This document shows, one piece after another, positions 24,328 through 36,750 of a DNA stretch of 64,000 nt (position 1 is the stretch's first letter; every line of letters begins with the position of its first letter). Below the pieces are notes generated by a model. It did not search any database, was not told where the DNA came from, and saw nothing but the letters and a program-made list of their open reading frames with translations. The stretch covers positions 1,550,001-1,614,000 of the forward strand of contig NW_026570227.1 of NCBI RefSeq assembly GCF_019649055.1, given 5' to 3'. The position numbers were made by a program, and so were the translations under genes. The DNA is from Paramacrobiotus metropolitanus (Eukaryota > Tardigrada > Eutardigrada > Parachela > Macrobiotidae).

Positions 24328-27088
24328 TCACGGGGTTACAGCCGAATCTTGTTGACATGCATCCGAAGCATCAGCGTTCCAGTAGTCGAGACGAAGGTAC
24401 GCCTGGTCGGCAGTGTTATCATTGACGCTCCGCAGCGCCGCCGCTAACCGACCAGCGTCCGTTCGTTCCTCTGGCGTCCACATCCAACAGTCACGCATTA
24501 AAGAGTGCCTGAAGCCATTCAAAAACACTAACTAAAAGGCTATAGTTAAAAGCGCCAGAGCTATAGTTAATCCTGCAGCACTCACACAAAACTAGGACAC
24601 GCTGCCGGTCTCTCCAAACGCAACCCGTTTTTCAGCAACGCCCACAAAGCAAATTCATCAGACAGATCCACTTCAGCATCGGCGTACGGAGAGCTGCCCA
24701 CGCTGAATAATTCCCACAGGACCACGCCCACTGACCACACATCCGAATTCGGTGAAAATCGCTTTTCCTTAATCGATTCTGGAGCCAACCAGCGAGTGTT
24801 AAGCGTTTCCTACTCGACCCGTTTTCGATTTATTTCCGCCAGCAAAGCCGAAAGCTAACCTAGTCAGTAAAGCTAGCCTACTGTGTCTACAACGTACCTG
24901 AGTATTAAGTGCGATATACTCCGTTGCACGCTTTGCCATTCCGAATCCCCCAATTTTGGCCACTTGTCCGCCGCAAATCAAGACATTGTCTGCCGATAAA
25001 TCGCGGTGGATGATGGAGCGAGTGTGGAGGTATTCCAGGCCTTGCGCGATGTGCTGAGCGAAGCGTAGCAGAATGCGCGTGGACAGAAGCAGCCGATCGT
25101 GTCCATTGAGACCAAATTCCGGTGGAGTTCGGAGTGCAGCGCTCTGCCGTTCGTCGGCTATTTCCTGGTTGAATGGCAACAGCTCTCCGGTCAGATCGAT
25201 GTGATTGTAGAACCAGACGTCGCGATGTGTTTTCAAGTAATTGGAAAGCGTTCCAAACTCCGCCCATTCGTACAGCAACAGCGGTTTGCCTAAATATATG
25301 CGCTTGCAGCAATGTGCACGGATAAATCGTAACACACTGCGAACCTTTTAGGATAACTCCCAGCAGAGCAATAATGTTCATGTGTTGACCAATAGCTGCC
25401 ATAATTTCCGCTTCCTCGCGCAGTTGCCGCAGCTGGCTGCTGGGGGCTGCCGAACGTTTAACCGCCGCAGCCGTTAGACTGCATTCCCCGTACAAGCCTT
25501 CCACAAATCCTTTTTGCACGATACAGCTTGCGCTTTCGCTGAGAGTTCCGTGTACTTAAAAGTAGCAACGTAATTTTTTGAAAATGAATCGGAACAGAGC
25601 AAATTAAATTATGTCGGCGTAAACAAATTCGAACTTAGTTGACAAGTTCTCCGGAGAGTGTTGAGGTTGTGTAAAGAATACGCTTTACTGCAGTACCTTC
25701 AGATAATGCTTGCATCTCACCTAATTGCACTCTGGCTAAAGGAATCTCCAGACACTGAACGCATTGCGCAGATTCCGCTTGGAAAGTGGATGTCTGTGCG
25801 TGAAAAGGCGAGTACGCACTTAAGCTGGATAACACACTGCTCGCCATTTGCAGGACGTTGGCCACACTAGCAGTTTTCTTCATGTTTCCGTGCTTCGCTC
25901 GCTTCCGTTTGACAAGGATCCACAGGAGGGCCAAGGCCAATACGACAAAGATCACCGGTACGATGCTGCTTAAAACCATCCCTGAAGCAATCCCTGTAAA
26001 AGTGACTTTTGGTCTCGGCGCCACTGCTGCGTCAAAGAAGGAAATAGAGTTTTAATACCAGTATTCGACCGAGTTGTGTTGGAGAACTGAAGGACCGAGA
26101 TGTAATCTATTAGCAGTTCTTGGTAGGGCGCCGCGTTTTCTTGGTAGGGGAAGTTCTCTGGCGCGGAATACAGTATCTCGTTCATCAGTCCGACCACGAT
26201 GAACAACCTGGGCCACGTGGACAGCCCGGGCACGGTGGCATTGATAACTAGCTGGTCGTCGACGAACCAGCCCAGGAATTCGCGCGTCCACACCAGCTTA
26301 AAAAGATGGTAATCCGCGGAAAGATCCGCATCACTGCAACCATTCCTTTCTTTAGGTCTTCCTCCTTGTCATGTATTCGTTTAATACAGCTTTACTGATA
26401 CTGTGCCGGCAGTCAGCTGCCTGCTAAACAGTGACCTACGGGTATGTACGTAAAACATTGGGGCAACCATACCGTTGTCAACCGCAAGGTCATAGTACAT
26501 CACACTCCTTAAAACTTTCGTAGCCGGATTTCGGGCGTGGTGAAATCTTATAAAATAATGCGCTTACATGTGCACATGGTCGCTGGTGAGGTTCCTGTTA
26601 CCGGCGGCATCCTTATGTATGGTCCTACTGGTAAGAAAATGCGTAGCAACGGATATGCCCTCTAACCCGGGTATGGGTACCAATTCGTCGTCGGTGCAGT
26701 TATGCTGTGGAGTGTCCTTACATGGATGCAGCAAGATCATCGATGTGGCTAGATGATTGCTGGGAACGGGCAGTTTGGCGCGTAGGGTCATTTCCCCGTA
26801 GGTGAAGTTGAACTTGCTCCCCGTGCTGATCCGCGTCCCCGTCAGTCTGAACGCAGATCCGTTGTGTCGGCTGCCCGTGCCCAGCACCAGTTGACCGTTT
26901 CGCAGATGCAGATTGTCCGGTTCATACAGATTCCCCTGAATTTCTATGGGTGGTGGTTTAATCCACAGGGCATCGTTCAGAACGTCGTCGTTGAAGTCAT
27001 CTCGAAATATTTCAATCAAGTCACCACGGACGAGGCGAACAGCGACAAAGACACAGAGCATCGCAAACCGCTTATGCATTCTTCGCAT
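24328..27088 (-). CDS. Receptor B: GH16-like ectodomain, membrane helix, tyrosine pseudokinase (691 aa)
   Basis: Exons (minus): 27088-26568, 26333-26059, 25993-25721, 25554-25345, 25289-24898, 24809-24586, 24508-24328; all phases match receptor A and the last-but-one exons have identical lengths (392 and 224). It gives 691 codons without a stop. Domains: signal peptide, GH16-like region (IEIFRDDFNDDVLN, RISTGSKFNFTYGEMTL, VWTREFLGWFVDDQLV, LLIDYISVLQF) with the catalytic motif lost (ELVPIPGLEG), membrane helix then KRKR, and a kinase-like domain. The loop LSESASCIVQKG has no glycine triad. HRDLSADN is kept and DFG is GFG (KIGGFGMAK); TRWLAPESI and YLRLDYWNA follow. Predicted catalytically inactive receptor, sister of A. 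It starts 770 bp from, and opposite to, receptor D. The intron between exons 2 and 3 is only 65 bp. Confidence 0.88.
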
Positions 27089-27856
27089 TCCTTTACACTA
27101 AGCTTTTTGTTGTTTACCAAAAAATGGTTCAGTAATGTTAAAATTTTCACATAGACGTGTATTGCGGCTGTCGCATCCAGCGTTATATAGCTGCTAGGCA
27201 TTTACAGCAAACAAATACAGCTACTGCTGTTTTTTGTAGCTTTATGCCTTGATATACAAAGTCAACGGTTGACTTGTGAGAAGGATCCCTATACCACAGA
27301 AACCGGTTAATGCGCTTGACAGTTCGACAAACGTGCTTGTCGATCACGTTTCGATGAAGCGTACGAGTATGATGCGATAATAATACTGTAAGCGCATCAA
27401 AAATAATAAGCGTAATAAGCGTATCAGAAATGATAAGCGTAATAAGCGTAAAGAAGGCTTACTACGGATTTCTGCTGCCCTGCAGCTGCCGGCTGATTGA
27501 TGATTTTTTTCGGCTGTTGAAAAGAAACTACATGTCGACTATTTATCTAAGCAGTTTGTCTAGCTGTGATCTGCAGCAAATTAGTAAGCTACCGAAACCG
27601 GTTTATGGGCTTCACCAACGTCTTTTCGATCACGTGCCCATTCAACGTACGTGGGTATCTGAACGCACTAATTTTTTTTACCGATTTCCACAGCCCTGCA
27701 GCTGTCAGCTACTTGATTATTGTTTTCGTTAGTTTTTGAACTTTTTAATGAGAGTACATGTCGACTGTTTAAAGTAGTTTTTGTCCGACTAGTTGCGATT
27801 TACATCGCGCGACAAACATGTACGGTTCTTAACGGTTCTAGTGCGAATAAAGAAGG
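27089..27856. promoter_or_regulatory. Bidirectional promoter of receptors B and D, with duplicated module
   Basis: Two AACCGGTT palindromes (27301-27308 and 27596-27603), each followed by ccctgcagct (27478-27487 and 27694-27703). The second block aligns with the A/C promoter over about 150 bp (gaaaccggtttat, tatctgaacg, cagccctgcagct). Between the modules lie tandem ataagcgta units (about 27395-27452). The module appears to have been duplicated within this promoter. Confidence 0.55.
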
Positions 27857-28541
27857 ATGGCCTTCAAGCAGTCTGCTGCTTTACTGACCGCAGCGGGATG
27901 GATCGGGCTGTACTTATACTTCCTCGCCGCACCGGTCGGTGCCGAGGAAGATATGACGGAGATTTTCGGGGACGATTTCGAAACACTGGATCGCGAACAA
28001 TGGGATATTCTACAAGCGTCTGGCACATTCGGATTTTTTGATGCGCGAAACGTCCGCGTGCAGGATGGGGTAATGGCGCTGAGAAGCAGTATGCAGTGCA
28101 TCAACGGTTCACTGTACCGCAACGTCACCCTCCTCCGAACAAGGAGCTTCACGTTCAGATACGGCGAGATGCTGATCCGCTCCAGGTCCCCAAACACCTC
28201 CAGAGCGAAGGCATACCCCTCCCCGATGTGATGGTTGAAGCGTTTCAACCTTACTGTTTTACCTTCAGTATCTTTGAGCTCATACCCAATGCAACTTGGC
28301 GCACACGTGAATTACATACCACCGTCCGGCAAGGTAACCAATTATGGTCGAATGTACCACAGGTATGTCCACGTCCAGCAGATATAATAGCAATAATCGA
28401 TGTGATATCTGTTTTATCCTTCAGTGGTTGAAACGTTAGGTGTTATTGGCAGGGCTGCCGGTTTTAACCGAATTGTTGCATTGGCGTACTTTTATTGGTC
28501 AAATGAAAAACGCGATACACAGATACAAAAGACACGCAAAA

Positions 28542-29775
28542 CTATAACAGAAAAATTTCGTTACGCATATCTAGCCCTTCCATCGTGCCCAGCACTGATG
28601 CCGCATTTCCCCGTTGAATTTCTATGGACAAACGCTGCCGAATGAATTCATGCGAGCGTGCTTCTCTGGTGTGCTGCTGCAGTCTTTTTCTCAGATCTTT
28701 GATGATTACGATCGCCGACGGTCCCCACGGGCCAAGCGTTTCGAAAGCGATCGGAACGAAGAGGTAGCGGCCAGCAAGATATAAGTATAGTCTTGATTTC
28801 TTATCCTCCGTCTGCACGGCGGCCGCTCCCGGCGTGGTGGAAGTGGCTTTAACGTGTGACAGCGCAACTGTGTCTACACAGGTCACATCGGTCACATCCC
28901 ATGCGAGACACAATCCGCGTTTCCAGGAAAATGTTTTGCAGCCGTCCGGGCGACATTCAGATGTGTGAGAAGTGCCGCGTGGCTCCAGTTTCGCAGGCAC
29001 ACCAGCGGATACAAACCCCCTACAAAGGATGCTATTTAAACCGCCGTGACGCGGATGCCGTCCGACGGGAAAAGCACATGACAGCCCATGGTGTCCGTAA
29101 CCATCTACAGCTTTATTGCATTTGGTGCAGTCGTGGGGGTCACAGATGGTGGCACCGAGGCGGAGACAAGTGCTGATCTTCAGCTCGTCGTCGCCCAATA
29201 GGTTAGCAATGTGAGCGGACGGTAAGGCATTCAACTAGAAGCTGGCTTCTGGTCTTCACCGGGCAAGCAGGCGAGCTGTGTGAAACACCTCCAGCGGTGC
29301 CGCAAGAGTTGCATAATGTCCCAGGACTTTTGGAACTTCCGAAACGCATTTTTATTGAAGATCCGGTTGACGAGCTTTTAGTTTCCATGATTACGACGCA
29401 CCAGTAACGTCAACAGCGGCGTGGTTAGGCAGTAGTACATACAGCAAGCCGGACACGGAATGAATCGAAGCCAAGTAGGCTGGAAGGGATAATTCTTCCG
29501 ACCGGAGGATGCCGATTCCACCTCAGCTAACAGGAAGAGTTGTTTGACGCCAAGGCGGGTAGTCATGGTGGTTCGACAGATTTCGTCCTAACGTTCGACA
29601 GATTCTGGAAGCAAGAGCGCATCGCTTCATCCAGCTGGTACAGTAATGCGGGGTATTTCCACGCATTACAGCACCGCAGCATATAGATAACTTTCGGGGC
29701 GCCGAGACAGTTTTTCAGGAGAAACAGTGCTTGATGGCTAGGTAGTAGTTGAAGTCGCTCACACATCAACCTCAA
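28542..29775 (-). mobile_element. LINE 3' part (reverse-transcriptase protein C-terminus)
   Basis: The longest retroposon copy here. From the 5' side it shows LLPSHQALFLLKNCLGAPK and YMLRCCNAWKYPALL (region after the RT palm), a broken stretch at 29235-29560, and then an open 230-aa end with CKTFSWKRGLCLAWDV, FVPIAFETLGPWGPSA, RQRLSIEIQRGNAASV and LGTM. A CxxC near DPHDCTKCNKAVDGYGHHG suggests a zinc knuckle. It is frameshifted and 5'-truncated, as is usual for dead LINEs, and is antisense within an intron of receptor D. Confidence 0.8.
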
Positions 29776-29784
29776 GGTGCTGGC

Positions 29785-30285
29785 CTTTCGTTGAGCAGAG
29801 GTGCTGGCCTTTTCGTTGCTTCATCCAGTACAGGTGCACGCAATTTGCTTACCGACAATTTGCTTTCCTTCAGTTGTCTGCCTTTCTGCCCGAATTTTTT
29901 GCTGAAAGTACTTCAGTGACCGACAGTTTGCTTACCGGATTTTCTAGCGTTCTTAGTGTTTTTTTTTAGTTTCTTTGGTTTCTTAAGGTTTTCCCATGTT
30001 TTTAGAATTCTCGGGTTCATTTGTGTTTCTATGGTCTGTTTACGGTATTAAGTTTGGTCTATTTCGGGTAATATTCCTAAGATTTCTTGTTCGGTTTCTT
30101 AGAATTTTGTAAGCTGTGGACTTCGGGAAGCTCGTATGTACAGATAGGTCATCAAAATGTAAGTGTTCAGCAAACCGTCGCTCAACAACCTGCCGATCAC
30201 CGAGTTATCGTTTCAGCAACTTGTCGGGTAAACATTTTGTCGGCCGGCAAATCGCCGGAGTGCCGACAACCGGACTGGGGACCTC
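29785..30285. mobile_element. Degenerate foldback-like element FB4
   Basis: Left arm words such as gcaatttgcttaccgac, a core with ggtttcttaag words (about 29940-30110), and right arm words cggcaaatcgccgg ending near gacaaccggactgg. The layout is that of FB1-FB3 but strongly diverged. It lies in an intron of receptor D. Confidence 0.5.
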
Positions 30286-31613
30286 ACTGACTATCACTAC
30301 AATGCAGCAATCGAGACCTGTCACGTGACTACCATATTCAGCGCCTGATCTGGACGAAGGAACGTATGGAACTGCACATGGACGGCATCCACATCCTCAA
30401 CCTCACCGTTCCGGGTCTGGACAGCTGGCCCGCACTGGGCATAATGCTGGATACATCCATAGACCCAGGGACTCTTGTCGCACCGGTCGCCGACGCTGAC
30501 GCGTGCGTAAGTCCGGCGTTGGAATGGTCGCACGAATGGCTGATAGATTACATCATTGTGCGGCAGTACAGGAGCAACGTGCACCAAGGTAATATCGCTG
30601 GCAACAGCGACCAGGATCGTCGCTGCCCTTCTTCAAAGTTTCTGTGCTTCCAGAGGGTGGCGTTCAGATCACGTTGGGCGTGGCAATTCCGTTAGCAGCC
30701 GCAGCGTTGGGAATTATTCTGTGTCTCATCCTGCTGCGCCGCGCCCGACGTCGCCGTATCGAGCGAACCATGTCCAAACTGACGATCGTCGCTTCCAGGG
30801 CAAGCAACCCGTACCTGACAGCATTCGAGTTCACGGCCGAAGCTGCGGATTTGCTCACCAATGAATGGGTGCGAGCCATGGAAATCCCTCTGGCAAATGT
30901 GCAAACGGGTACGTACTTACGTTATTGTCTCACGTTTGCCTGAAATATTGGCTCGTACAGACATCACAAGTGAAGCGTTTTCTTGCAGCCGAAATAGTTT
31001 TGGGGCGAGGCGCGACGAGCGTTGTAAGTAAAGGCGTGGTCGATGGGCTTGCCGGTCAGCCACGCCTACTCGACGTCGCAGTGAAAAGTGTTCGAGACCA
31101 CAGCGAAACGGTGGAAAGACGACAATTGGTTCAAGAATTGAAAGTTATGGCAAAGCTCAACTGTCATCCGAACATTGTCCGCCTCATCGGCGTCGCATTG
31201 AGAGGTGACGAATCGCATTAAACTGCAGCATTCGAAGCTGACCACGGACTGGTTTTAGGCGAACTTCTCTTGGTTGTCGAGTAGACAAAATTTGGTTGTC
31301 ACCGGTATTTGTTCAAATCACTCAGCGTGAAACGCTTTTACAGCCATGTCAGTCCCGATGGAACCATCCTGCCGTACGACGAAGACGAAGCGGAAAAATC
31401 AGACTCTTAAGCAAACAGACGGCAGCACCACTGAAGTTAGATCGCTAACAGTGTGTCAGTCGTCGTACTTCACTAAAGTATTAAAAATAGTAGTAGAATA
31501 CACGAAAAAAATATACTCGTATACAGTAAAATTAACAGATTGTTGAGAAACATTGGAGCATGGACGTAGATCGAACATGCCGAAAGCGGTATCAACTCCG
31601 TTTGGTCGCACAG

Positions 31614-31863
31614 GGACCTGGTCATGCGGCGCAGTGAACCCGGGTGTGTGTGTCTGGATGGGAAGCTGTACGTTCTCGGGGGGTACGCCGACGAGGACGG
31701 AGACGACTGTCTGGACAGCATCGAGGTGTACGATGAAGCGGCAGACAGCTGGGCGCTGCATGCATGCCGGTTGCCGCGGGCCCGGTCTGGATGCGGCTGT
31801 GCAGTGATGAAACTGAGAACACCACTCGCCACTTTAATGCCGACCGCGGTGGATTTAGGATGA
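31614..31863 (+). pseudogene. Orphan last Kelch exon
   Basis: An open frame equal to the final exon of the BTB-Kelch genes at 34109 and 38098: DLVMRRSEPGCVCLDGKLYV, LGGYADEDGDDCLDSIEVYD, WALHACRLPRARSG. It then runs past the usual end to a TGA at 31861-31863. An acceptor-like cacag precedes it, but one base of the usual codon is missing. No BTB, BACK or other Kelch exon is upstream; instead it abuts the broken kinase of receptor D. A leftover of unequal exchange. Confidence 0.8.
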
Positions 31864-32350
31864 ATGTGTCCGCCGTCCGTTTGAGACGGTGCACTGCGCC
31901 ATTATGCCGACGTTTCATTTAGTTCTTATGCCAGATTTGCTCTCTTTTTATCGGATTCATTTCAGTACGGAATTCCCACAGCCTCTTGAATTCGCCGTTT
32001 CCCAGTTTGTGTTCATAGTAAGATAGTGATTTGTGTTAACAGTAAAAAAAAGATAAGATGAATGTTCGTGCTTTTCTTGTTTGTTTTATAAAAACGACAC
32101 AAGAAATGGTACTTAATTTCTGAAACAGCGGATAAGTATTGCTGCTTTTGTACAGGAGACGTTTTGCATTGATAGCAGACTGTTTGAAGCCTGTTTGAAG
32201 CGGCCTTGTGTAGTATAAATCTGTAAATCTGTCAGTCTGACAGTCAAAGGAATCGCAAATACCGAAGAGCAACAGGCACCTGCAAAAAAGCTTGATACAA
32301 TAAGGGTCCATGCCTCCTTGATTAACTGGGTGTAACTTCCGTGTAAGTTC

Positions 32351-32964
32351 GGCACCGCGACATTTCGCCGCCGACAACTCGTCGCAAGACTTTTGGTCGC
32401 AGACATTTCGCGGCAAAGTTATCTCGCCTGGCGACGCTTCGTCGCCGGACATTTAGCCGGCAGGACATTACGCCGCGAGACATTTCATCGTCCGGCCGTT
32501 TCGACGCCGAAACATTTCGCCGCTGGGCTGTTTTGACGAACGAACAGAAAACCTAAGAAACCTAAGAAACCTAAGAAACCTATAAGAAACCTAAGAATGA
32601 CATAAGAAACCTAAGGATAACCTACGAATAACCTAAGAAACCTAAGAATAGCCTAAGATTAACCTAAGGCTAATCTAAGAATAGCCTTAGAACAACTTAA
32701 GAAGCCCAAAGACCTAAGAAAACCTCCCAAGAAACCCGGAAAACCTGCAAAAATTAAGCTTGTCGAATGCTTTTGCGGCGAGTGTCCGCGACCAGACGTC
32801 TTGCGTCAAAATGCCGCAAAGTCAAAATGTCTCAATGCTAACTGTCCCTAACCGAAGTGTCCCAGCGTCAAAATGTCTCACGGCGAAATTTCTTCGCGGC
32901 GAAAAGTCGTGCGTCAAAAATTTAATTGGGACGAAATGTCACACTGCCGAATGTCCGGGTGCGG
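32351..32964. mobile_element. Foldback-like modular element FB3
   Basis: Left end ggcaccgcgacatttcgccg, about a dozen gacatttcgccg-like units to about 32530, a core of cctaagaaa and cctaagaata words (32548-32750), then right-arm units such as cggcgaaatttc, ending gccgaatgtccgggtgcgg. The orientation is as in FB2. No ORF of transposase type. Confidence 0.7.
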
Positions 32965-34108
32965 AAAGTTCAGTGGCGGCGATAGTGCATGACCTTTACA
33001 TTGCCACTCATACAGCTGCGCCTATAAGATCCTGTAAACATTCAGTATAGAACGTGCCGCGACGAATAAATATATTACTGTTGTAGCGCCGTGTACACTA
33101 GCCGGTTACACTACTCTGCTGCTTCTGTATAGAATGTACGGTATTTCTACGTAGAAGCGAATGTTAACTAACCAGTTGCCTTGGAATGAGTTGTCAGACT
33201 TTTATTAAATCTGATTTTGATGTTATTTTGATGAAGAAAAGTGGAAAAAGTGACTTAGCTTTCGTTCGTTTCGTATTATTCTAATAAGAAATATAATTAT
33301 CATCATAATTATGAACCCCATGTATAAGGGATTAGTGTAGTCCCGGGGCAAACCACTACACTGTACTCTTCATATTACGTGACAATGGATTTGTCGAAAA
33401 CGCGAGCCATTTCCAGTACATCCAGTTCTGGAACAAAGTGGACAAAATAAATAAATCCGGCAAATCCTCGTTTACAGTTTGTGTCCTAGCAAATAATCCA
33501 GAAATGGGGCTGCTGTTTATTACTTAACTCCAAGGTCCCCGCCGCTGTGACATAGATGGGTGACATGGATATCAGTCCGTCGGCTTGGACGAGTTGGCAG
33601 CACCCAAACAGTGTACTAAATAAAGGTTGCTCTATCTATTTAGTAGATTTGGTTTCTTATACGGTGAGCCGTGAGGCGTTATGAACTTATTTCTCGTTTA
33701 ACCACCCTTATTTATACGAGTCTACGTGGTGGACGCCACTGGACGGGCAAGCCGACACCGAAAGTGAATTGACTGGAACTTCTGCTAAAACTGTCGAATT
33801 TAACTGGCTGATTTAAACCAAATGCGAAGTCAACGAACGATTTGATTGGTTAGAGCTGCCCAGTCAATATGCTGGTGAAATCAATCTGTTTAATGTAAAG
33901 GGCCACGAACACTCACGAACGTAGGTAAAAGTGTAAAACCATGAAGGGCATCGAATTTCAGTTGTTCTTCTTTCCCGATTTGTACAAACACGGATCTCGA
34001 AATATATTATTTCAATTTCTTGTGGACAGTTGTGGTTGCATTCCGTCGTTAAACGGCTCATTCGTCAACTGTAAACGTCCAACGAAACGTCCTCGTAAAC
34101 GTCCAACG
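32965..34108. other. Intergenic, ends in BTB-Kelch promoter
   Basis: No supported gene. The final 100 bp has repeated gtaaacgtcc words ahead of the start codon at 34109, also present before the gene at 38098; they may be promoter or 5' UTR elements. Confidence 0.45.
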
Positions 34109-36750
34109 ATGTCGAAGCGAAAACGCTCTGACAACGGTCCTCGTGCTAATGATTATCTTCCTGTGGGGTTACTGCGCGGACTGCGCGAACAGCAGTCGAC
34201 GGGGACGTTCTGCGATGTCGTTCTGAAAGGCAGCGAGGAATCCGCGCTGGGCATTCCCTGCCATCGCGCTCTCCTCAGCGCGCACAGCGCGTATTTTCGG
34301 GCCGCCTTCTCAGAGAACTGGAAGGACTCGAAGCAGCACGTATTTCAACTGTACAATATCGACAGCCGCACCTTAAACGAGTGAGTGGCTCTCTATTAAA
34401 CACTAACACTTATTGTAATTGGTGCTGGCATTTAAAGCTTTGGTGCAGCTGGAGGATGGCATAAGTAAAAGCCTTACTCTTTGTGTGTTTTTCAGGTTGG
34501 TGAAGTATTTCTATACCTTGGACATCAACCTGAACAATGACAACGTGGAAGAGATCTTGATTGCGGCGCAGTTCCTGCAGCTGGATTCCCTGGCCAAACG
34601 CTGCTGGCGCTACGTGGTAGAGCACATGTGCCTGTCGGACTCCCTGGCAGTCCACGCTCTGGCCTCGCAACACCATAATTGTGTTCTGGCTGAGAAGGCT
34701 CTTGGTTATATCCGACGGCGCTTTCCTCAGTTCGCGCAGAGCCAAGACTTCCTGCAGATGGACGCACAACAGGTACTAACTGTGGCAGACTTTTGTATTG
34801 TGATACACATTTTTGAATCTCATGGCATCTGTGCTTTCCCAAGCGGAAGTTGTGTGCACCCACGGTTTAGCATTCAATGGTTTATACAAACCATTTCGCT
34901 TACATTTTTACACAATGTTTTAAAATGATGCAAAATAGCGTTTGGAAACGCGCAGAAGTGGCAGGCACCAGTTTCCATGAAGTTTAACTTGTTTGCAGCT
35001 GATTGAACTGCTTGTCTCGGATGAGGTGGACGTGGGCAGTGAGGACCAGGTGTTGCAGGCTGTGCTGCGCTGGCTGGATCACGACCGTCCCGGCCGAGTG
35101 GCGCACGCGAGCACGATCCTACAGGGCGTCCGCGCTGCCTTTCTGAGCGAGCAGTGTCGACAGGAGTACACGCTGGCTCGGGATAGCGTGCCAGCTGTAG
35201 CGTCTGCGTGCCAGTCTGCACTGACCAGCGCATTGTCCGATGCGACGACGAAGCCCACACCGCGATATTCGTACGGTAAGGTTAACGCGTTAACCTTACG
35301 TATTAGAAACTGAAGACATAGAAACTCTGCAAATTATTGTTAGATGCGCGCGACGTGATCCTGTGCGTGGGTGGATGCGGTCGGGAGGACGCGGCCTGCG
35401 TCCGAGCGACGGTGGACGTCTTCTGTCCCTCACTAGCGGCCGTCTGGCGCCTACAGCCGCTGCCCACGAATGTGGGTTGCTGCGGCGCAATGATGCTCAG
35501 CGCCGGCGCGCTGCTGATCACCCGATTTGACCACACGGTGACGGTGCAGCGCGACAGCCACTACACGGACCTGCAGTACAAGTGGTCCCGGGGAGCCGGC
35601 ATGCAGACACTGCGCCGGTCGGAAGGTCTGGCGGCGCTGCAGGGTCGCCTGTACGCGGCCGGCGGTTATGGTTTGGGCGGTCGCGCCATCCAGCCACTGT
35701 TGTCCGTGGAGTCCTACGATCCCCCTAGCGATGCCTGGAGCGCCGTGGCCGCGCTGCCCGTTGGTCTGGCGCAGCCGGCGATGGTGGAGTGCAACGGTCG
35801 GTTGTACGCCTTCGGAGGCGAACGCGAAGGCCGAAACCCCTGCAGTTCGGCATTCGTGTATGATCCCGCAGCGAATGTCTGGAGCCGACTGGCCGATATG
35901 CCCACGGCACGCCGGCGTTGCGTGGATTGTGTGGCTCCCAGTGGACTGATTTACGTTATCGGTACGCGCAGTAAGGGAAGCAACATAAGATGGTCTGAAT
36001 AACAGTTTAAGATTTCGCTGTATTGTAGTGCGTCTAAATAATTTCTTGTTTTGCCTGTGGTACAGCGTAATTTTATAATTACTGCAAGGCGCAAGCATCA
36101 CCAATTTTAACAACATCAGAATTTCATTAAACTTTTGTGCTCCTTCCATCGTTCCCGTAACCGATGCCGCGTTACCGCGCTGTATCTCCGGTGACAATCT
36201 GCGGCGTAAACACTCATGAGAACGGGTTGCGCCTGTGTGTTTCTCGAATCTAAATAATTGCTTATTTCACCTACAGTTGCCATCATAAATGAATTTCTCG
36301 GCGCCAAGTCTGTTTAAAAATCGATGGTGGTATGAGGTTATATGAAACAGGGAGGAACCTTTGAACTGACTCTTGTGCATTGCTTAGGTGGCGAATTTGG
36401 TGATGCACGAGACACGGGACGCTGTGTGGAAGCGTACAACCCCGTCACCAATCAGTGGTTCACAAAACGTAAGTGTACTGCTATTACCGATGTAGATTGA
36501 ACACAACGGTGTACCGACTCGCTTGGTAACCGCAGGAGACCTGATCATGGGGCGCAGTAATCCCGGCTGTGTGTGCCTGGACGGGAAGCTGTACGTTCTC
36601 GGAGGGTACGCCGACGAGGACGGGGATGACTGCCTGGACAGCATCGAGGTGTACGATGAAGCGACGGACCGCTGGGCGCTGCACGAGTGCCGCTTGCCGC
36701 AGGGCAAATTCGGTTTCGGCTGTGTGGTGATGAAACTGCGACGAGCTTGA
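34109..36750 (+). CDS. BTB-BACK-Kelch protein K1, 579 aa
   Basis: Exons 34109-34380, 34496-34772, 34999-35275, 35344-35961, 36388-36468 and 36536-36750; all GT-AG, phases consistent, 579 codons. The N-terminus MSKRKR is followed by a BTB domain (TFCDVVLKG, GIPCHRALLSAHSAYFRAAF), a BACK domain (LIAAQFLQLDSLAKRCW, then VLRWLDHDRPGR) and about five Kelch blades with GG and W marks (GRLYAAGGYG, DAWSAVAALPVG, GRLYAFGGER, KLYVLGGYADEDG). Such proteins recruit substrates to Cul3 ubiquitin ligases, BTB binding Cul3 and Kelch binding substrate. Next to sister gene K2 in the same orientation, so likely a tandem duplicate. The intron after exon 4 contains an antisense LINE scrap (36116-36210). Confidence 0.9.
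36116..36210 (-). mobile_element. LINE tail scrap
   Basis: Minus-strand frame RRRLSPEIQRGNAASVTGTM, nearly the same as the ends of the LINE copies at 28542 and 57400. Only the last ~30 codons are left. Lies within intron 4 of the BTB-Kelch gene K1. Confidence 0.75.

Larger units (their letters stand above)
27857..31440 (+). pseudogene. Receptor D: GH16-like receptor tyrosine kinase, truncated and broken
   Basis: The start is intact: MAFKQSAALL signal peptide, then MTEIFGDDFETLDREQWD and FTFRYGEMLIR (GH16). A TGA at 28229-28231 interrupts the frame; the same frame then continues with LGAHVNYIPPSGKV to a donor at 28362. Further exons are 30308-30588 (DYHIQRLIW, LIDYIIVRQY), 30654-30908 (membrane helix GVAIPLAAAALGIILCLILL, then basic residues) and 30989-31204 (LGRGATSVV, VAVKSV). 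The next exon starts at 31259 and meets TAG at 31282-31284, then a frameshift, and stops being recognisable near 31440, before the catalytic loop. So the active-type partner of pair two has lost its kinase. Intron 2 holds a LINE fragment and foldback FB4. A kinase-less secreted or membrane product from the 5' part cannot be excluded. Confidence 0.8.

Noticed and set aside
28228-28268. A 41-bp intron in receptor D that would bypass the TGA at 28229 and read IIFELIPNATWR, resembling a GH16 motif
   Set aside because: The first-exon frame, read past the TGA, aligns better with A and with C (HVNYIPPSGK against SVNYTASSGK) and reaches the donor in the phase 2 shared by all four receptors. The TGA is therefore treated as a real lesion.
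34410-35536. Opposite-strand ORFs under the BTB-Kelch exons
   Set aside because: Shadows of the GC-rich coding exons on the plus strand, which have full splice and family support.
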